A DNA stretch of 64,000 nt from DATFVA01 sp963764235. Its GTDB lineage: Bacteria > Bacteroidota > Ignavibacteria > Ignavibacteriales > Ignavibacteriaceae. The first letter of the stretch is position 1, and the number at the start of each line of letters is the position of its first letter. The notes below the pieces were generated by a model. That model searched no databases and was not told the origin of the DNA. It was given only the letters and a program-made list of their open reading frames with translations. The stretch is taken from positions 620,001 through 684,000 of the forward strand of contig CAVXRO010000014.1 of assembly GCA_963764235.1 (NCBI GenBank), read 5' to 3'. A program made the position numbers and the translations under genes. Positions 61,289 through 64,000 of this stretch are shown here, one piece after another.

Positions 61289-62497
61289 TTATCTGAAGTT
61301 TCTCTTTATTCTGGAAAATAGTTTCTTGATGTAGTTATTATAGTTATCTCTTGTTTCCTCAAGCGAGTCACCTCCGAACTTAAGCAGGAAGTGTTTTGCT
61401 ATCACCCAGGCCAGCATTGATTCGGCTATAACCGCACAGGCCGGCACGGCAACAAAGTCACTTCGCTCCCTTCGCGATTCAATTTTCTTCATCGTTCTCA
61501 GGTCGACACTCTCAACAGGACTCATTAACGTGGCAATTGGTTTCATTGCTGAACGGACTATTATAGGCATACCATTCGAGATTCCGCCTTCAATTCCGCC
61601 TGCCCTATTGGTCTTTCTTTTTAATCTTTCTCCTGATTTTATGATCTCATCGTGGGATTCTGAACCCGTACGCTCAGCCGACTCAAACCCTGTACCGATC
61701 GATACCGCCTTAACCGCATTGATTGACATAATCGAGGCAGCAATATCTGCGTCAAGTTTCAAGTCGTATTGCATAAAACTTCCGAGACCCGCAGGCACTC
61801 CCGATGCTACAGTTACAAATGTACCTCCAAGTGTATCTCCTTTCTTCTTAACCTGCTTAATCTTATTTATTATCCGGGTTTCGTGTTCCTTATCGAGCAC
61901 TCTCACATCGCTTCTATCCGCTTCAAGCGACAAATCCCAAGCAGAAAAACTCTTAGATATCTTATTCCCGGTCAAATTATCAAACATCCTCGAATCCGGA
62001 TATTCTCCTCCGATACTTTCAACATAACTCCCCACAAAAATATCAAATTCCTCAAGCAGTCTGCGTGCTACAGAACCCGCCGCTACCCTTGCCGCGGTTT
62101 CCCTCGCACTGGACCGTTCTATTGAATTTCTTATATCATCATAATTAAATTTTGTTATTCCTACAAGGTCCGCATGTCCCGGCCTTGGAACAGTTACCTT
62201 CTCAACTTTTCCTTTTTCAGCTTCAGGCGACATCTGGGATTTCCAGTTTTCCCAATCCCTATTCTTTATTAAAAATGAAATTGGTGAGCCTAACGTCTTC
62301 TGAAACCTGATGCCGGCTAATATTTCCGCAGAATCAGATTCAATTTTCATCCGATGACCTCTTCCGTAACCGGCCTGTCTTCTTTTAAGATGATAATTTA
62401 AATAGCTGTTTTCTATGGTAAGATTTGAAGGAATCCCGTCAACTATCACGGTAAGTGCTTTACCATGAGATTCCCCTGCTGTTAAGAAGCGTATCAT
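61289..62497 (-). CDS. aroC: Chorismate synthase
   Basis: Converts 5-enolpyruvylshikimate-3-phosphate to chorismate using reduced FMN. Signatures are present: AGESHGKALTVIVDGIP at the N-terminus, RRQAGYGRGHRMKIESD, ARETAARVAAGSVARRLL and NRAGGIEGGISNGMPI. At 402 residues it is slightly longer than the 360-390 usual. Its product supplies the pab genes at 31949-34075, which use chorismate for folate. Confidence 0.97.
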   Translation of the reverse strand: MIRFLTAGESHGKALTVIVDGIPSNLTIENSYLNYHLKRRQAGYGRGHRMKIESDSAEILAGIRFQKTLGSPISFLIKNRDWENWKSQMSPEAEKGKVEKVTVPRPGHADLVGITKFNYDDIRNSIERSSARETAARVAAGSVARRLLEEFDIFVGSYVESIGGEYPDSRMFDNLTGNKISKSFSAWDLSLEADRSDVRVLDKEHETRIINKIKQVKKKGDTLGGTFVTVASGVPAGLGSFMQYDLKLDADIAASIMSINAVKAVSIGTGFESAERTGSESHDEIIKSGERLKRKTNRAGGIEGGISNGMPIIVRSAMKPIATLMSPVESVDLRTMKKIESRRERSDFVAVPACAVIAESMLAWVIAKHFLLKFGGDSLEETRDNYNNYIKKLFSRIKRNFR

Positions 62498-62530
62498 TTT
62501 ATATCCTGTAAAATGTTGAGGAGATAATAT

Positions 62531-62558
62531 AAAAAAAACGCCCGAAATTATCGGGCGC
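62531..62558 (-). terminator. Intrinsic terminator after the Do/HtrA protease gene
   Basis: CGCCCGA and TCGGGCG form a 7-bp stem (plus 62539-62557) followed on the minus strand by eight U residues (plus 62531-62538). It sits about 22 bp past the protease stop and just before the aroC start. Confidence 0.9.
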
Positions 62559-62579
62559 TTTAATTAAAGATTTTTAACC

Positions 62580-64000
62580 TTATTCAGGTATTTCCAATGC
62601 GATGAACCTTTTATTTCCCTGGGAATCAGCTACCCTGAGCATAACTGATTTTCCTTTATTATCATCCACAATGCTCTTAAAATCACTTACAGAATCAACC
62701 TTCTTTTTGTTAGCTTCAAGTATTACCAATCCCTGAAATAACCTCTGATCCTCGGCTTTGCTGTAAGGTTTAACTTCAGTAATCATGACTCCATGATCAA
62801 TACTGTATTGAGATTTTTCCTGCGAGTTAAGGTTTCTGACTGTAAGACCGAGATTATCAAACGCTGTGGTTGAACTGCTCCCGTTGTTTTCATTTTCATT
62901 ATCCTCTTTATTAACAACAGGCTCGTTACTCTGCTCAGTTTCCCTTGCTTTAAGGGTGACTTCTCTTGTAATCTCTTTGCCGTCCCTGTAAAGAGTAAGT
63001 GTAACGGTGGAACCTGCACTCTTTCCGGCAATATAGCTCTGGAGAGCATTTGGTTCATTTACTTCCTTGCCATCGACTTTAAGAATGACATCGCCTGCTT
63101 TGATATCGGCTTTGCTTGCAGATCCACCTTCAACCAGACCCTGTACGATTACACCTTCAGGTTTGCTCATACCGAGAGCCTTAGCCATTGCATTGTCAAC
63201 TTCACCAATATTCACTCCTATATAACCGCGGCTTATTTTTCCGTGGGCTATAAGGTCTTTTGCAACTGACTTAGCCATATTAATGGGAATGGCAAAACCA
63301 TAACCGATATAAGTTCCGGTTCTTCCTGCTGCAATAGCTGAGTTGACACCTATTACTGCTCCCGAAAGGTCAACAAGTGCGCCTCCGCTGTTGCCCGGAT
63401 TTATAGCTGCATCTGTCTGTATGAAATTCTCAACACCGTAACTGTTCTTTATTAATCCAAGCTGTCCTCTCCCGATTGCACTTACGATTCCCGCTGTAAC
63501 AGTAGATGAAAGTGAAAGCGGATTGCCGATTGCCATTACCCATTGACCTACTTTCAAGTTATCTGAATCTCCCAGATACGCTACAGGAAGATTTTTAGCA
63601 TCAATCTTGATAACTGCAAGATCTGTTAACGGATCTGTTCCAACCACAGTAGCATCAAATGTTCTCTTGTCTGAAAGCCCGACTGTTACTTTATTAGCAT
63701 TTTCAACCACGTGGTTATTTGTAAGTATATAGCCGTCATCAGATATTATAATACCGCTTCCTGTTCCTTTTTGCTCCTGGGGCATATCCTTAAACGGGAA
63801 AAAGAAGAAGTCGTTATGGGGATTTTCAGCTTCAGATACAACCGTTATCTGTACAATGGTAGGTGTGACCTTAGCAGCAGTTTCAATAAATGCCTTACTG
63901 AATGAAGTAGCATCGGCATCAAGGTTAACGGGAGGATTACTGGCACCAAGATTTATATCCGCGAGTCCCGGTCTGACCAACCCGAACCCGGAAACAAGCA
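62580..64000 (-). CDS. Do/HtrA-family periplasmic serine protease (5' end outside window)
   Basis: An envelope quality-control protease, truncated at its N-terminus by the window edge. The frame is open to base 64000 and reads LVSGFGLVRPG there, apparently the end of a membrane anchor, so the apparent start at 63980 is not real. The triad is His in TNNHVVEN, Asp in DPLTDLAVIKI and Ser in NPGNSGGALVD. A PDZ domain follows (GVIVQGLVEGGSASKADIKAGDVIL), then a weaker second PDZ-like region near the C-terminus. About 470 residues are in the window. Confidence 0.94.
   Translation of the reverse strand, partial: LVSGFGLVRPGLADINLGASNPPVNLDADATSFSKAFIETAAKVTPTIVQITVVSEAENPHNDFFFFPFKDMPQEQKGTGSGIIISDDGYILTNNHVVENANKVTVGLSDKRTFDATVVGTDPLTDLAVIKIDAKNLPVAYLGDSDNLKVGQWVMAIGNPLSLSSTVTAGIVSAIGRGQLGLIKNSYGVENFIQTDAAINPGNSGGALVDLSGAVIGVNSAIAAGRTGTYIGYGFAIPINMAKSVAKDLIAHGKISRGYIGVNIGEVDNAMAKALGMSKPEGVIVQGLVEGGSASKADIKAGDVILKVDGKEVNEPNALQSYIAGKSAGSTVTLTLYRDGKEITREVTLKARETEQSNEPVVNKEDNENENNGSSSTTAFDNLGLTVRNLNSQEKSQYSIDHGVMITEVKPYSKAEDQRLFQGLVILEANKKKVDSVSDFKSIVDDNKGKSVMLRVADSQGNKRFIALEIPE

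Noticed and set aside
61530..62027. 165-codon open frame antisense to aroC
   Set aside because: Complete overlap with an unmistakable chorismate synthase and no supporting start site or family features.

Overview
The window reads as chromosome of a member of the Ignavibacteria (Bacteroidota/Chlorobiota side of the tree). The best clues are two secreted proteins ending in a type IX secretion (T9SS) type A sorting domain of the NYPNPFNPxTxINF kind, a carboxypeptidase-like/TonB outer-membrane receptor, a photosynthetic-reaction-centre-type cytochrome c, few strong Shine-Dalgarno sites, and long runs of overlapping genes on one strand. This placement is inferred from protein character; no rRNA or tRNA gene was seen.

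Layout. (1) 1-6865, minus strand: a tyrosine/homogentisate catabolic operon in the order hppD, hmgA, aminotransferase, fumarylacetoacetase family, flavin-reductase family, acetoacetyl-CoA synthetase (cut by the left edge). The maleylacetoacetate isomerase is missing. (2) 7008-10740: endonuclease III and a GlmM-type phosphohexomutase, divergent across an 11-bp iteron array, then a DUF58 protein and a TPR lipoprotein. (3) 10883-15198: two tandem T9SS cargo proteins with similar C-terminal ends, each followed by an intrinsic terminator; the second is split by a frameshift. (4) 15615-31807: a roughly 16-kb, 15-gene minus-strand run: type 2 IPP isomerase, polyprenyl synthase, HPr, enzyme I, sugar-phosphate isomerase, a peptidase/propeller/barrel fusion, a BamB-like lipoprotein, a PEGA protein, prmC, dtd, an alkaline-phosphatase-fold enzyme, comEC, purK and purE. 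(5) 31949-34826: pabA-pabB-pabC and a diheme cytochrome c. (6) 35154-39806: a sugar-uptake locus with an SLC45/GPH-type symporter, a MalG-type permease and a MalE-MalF fusion.

(7) 39877-44458 looks like an accessory patch: an AT-rich pair of a nucleotidyltransferase-like and an unknown protein, an alpha/beta-hydrolase remnant, smpB, and a four-helix-bundle (23S rRNA intervening-sequence type) gene broken by an amber codon and bracketed by 21-bp direct repeats. (8) 44459-47186: tyrS, pyruvoyl-dependent arginine decarboxylase and a TerC protein. (9) 47187-51942: a thiamine uptake operon on the minus strand, led by a TPP riboswitch with a visible terminator and antiterminator, then a TonB receptor, thiamine pyrophosphokinase and an SSS-family symporter. 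(10) 52029-64000: a six-LysM MltD-type transglycosylase, a carboxyltransferase, an ABC pair whose ATPase has lost most catalytic motifs, small hypothetical genes, a metallo-hydrolase, chorismate synthase and a Do/HtrA protease cut by the right edge.

The most interesting items are the TPP-switched thiamine operon with an SSS transporter in the inner-membrane role and a homopolymer frameshift in its receptor's signal peptide, the MalE-MalF fusion, the catalytically degenerate ABC ATPase, the 11-bp phased CAGAA repeats in two divergent promoter regions, and the accessory patch around smpB. Three genes are interrupted by single-base changes, so read-level checking is needed before any is called a true pseudogene.
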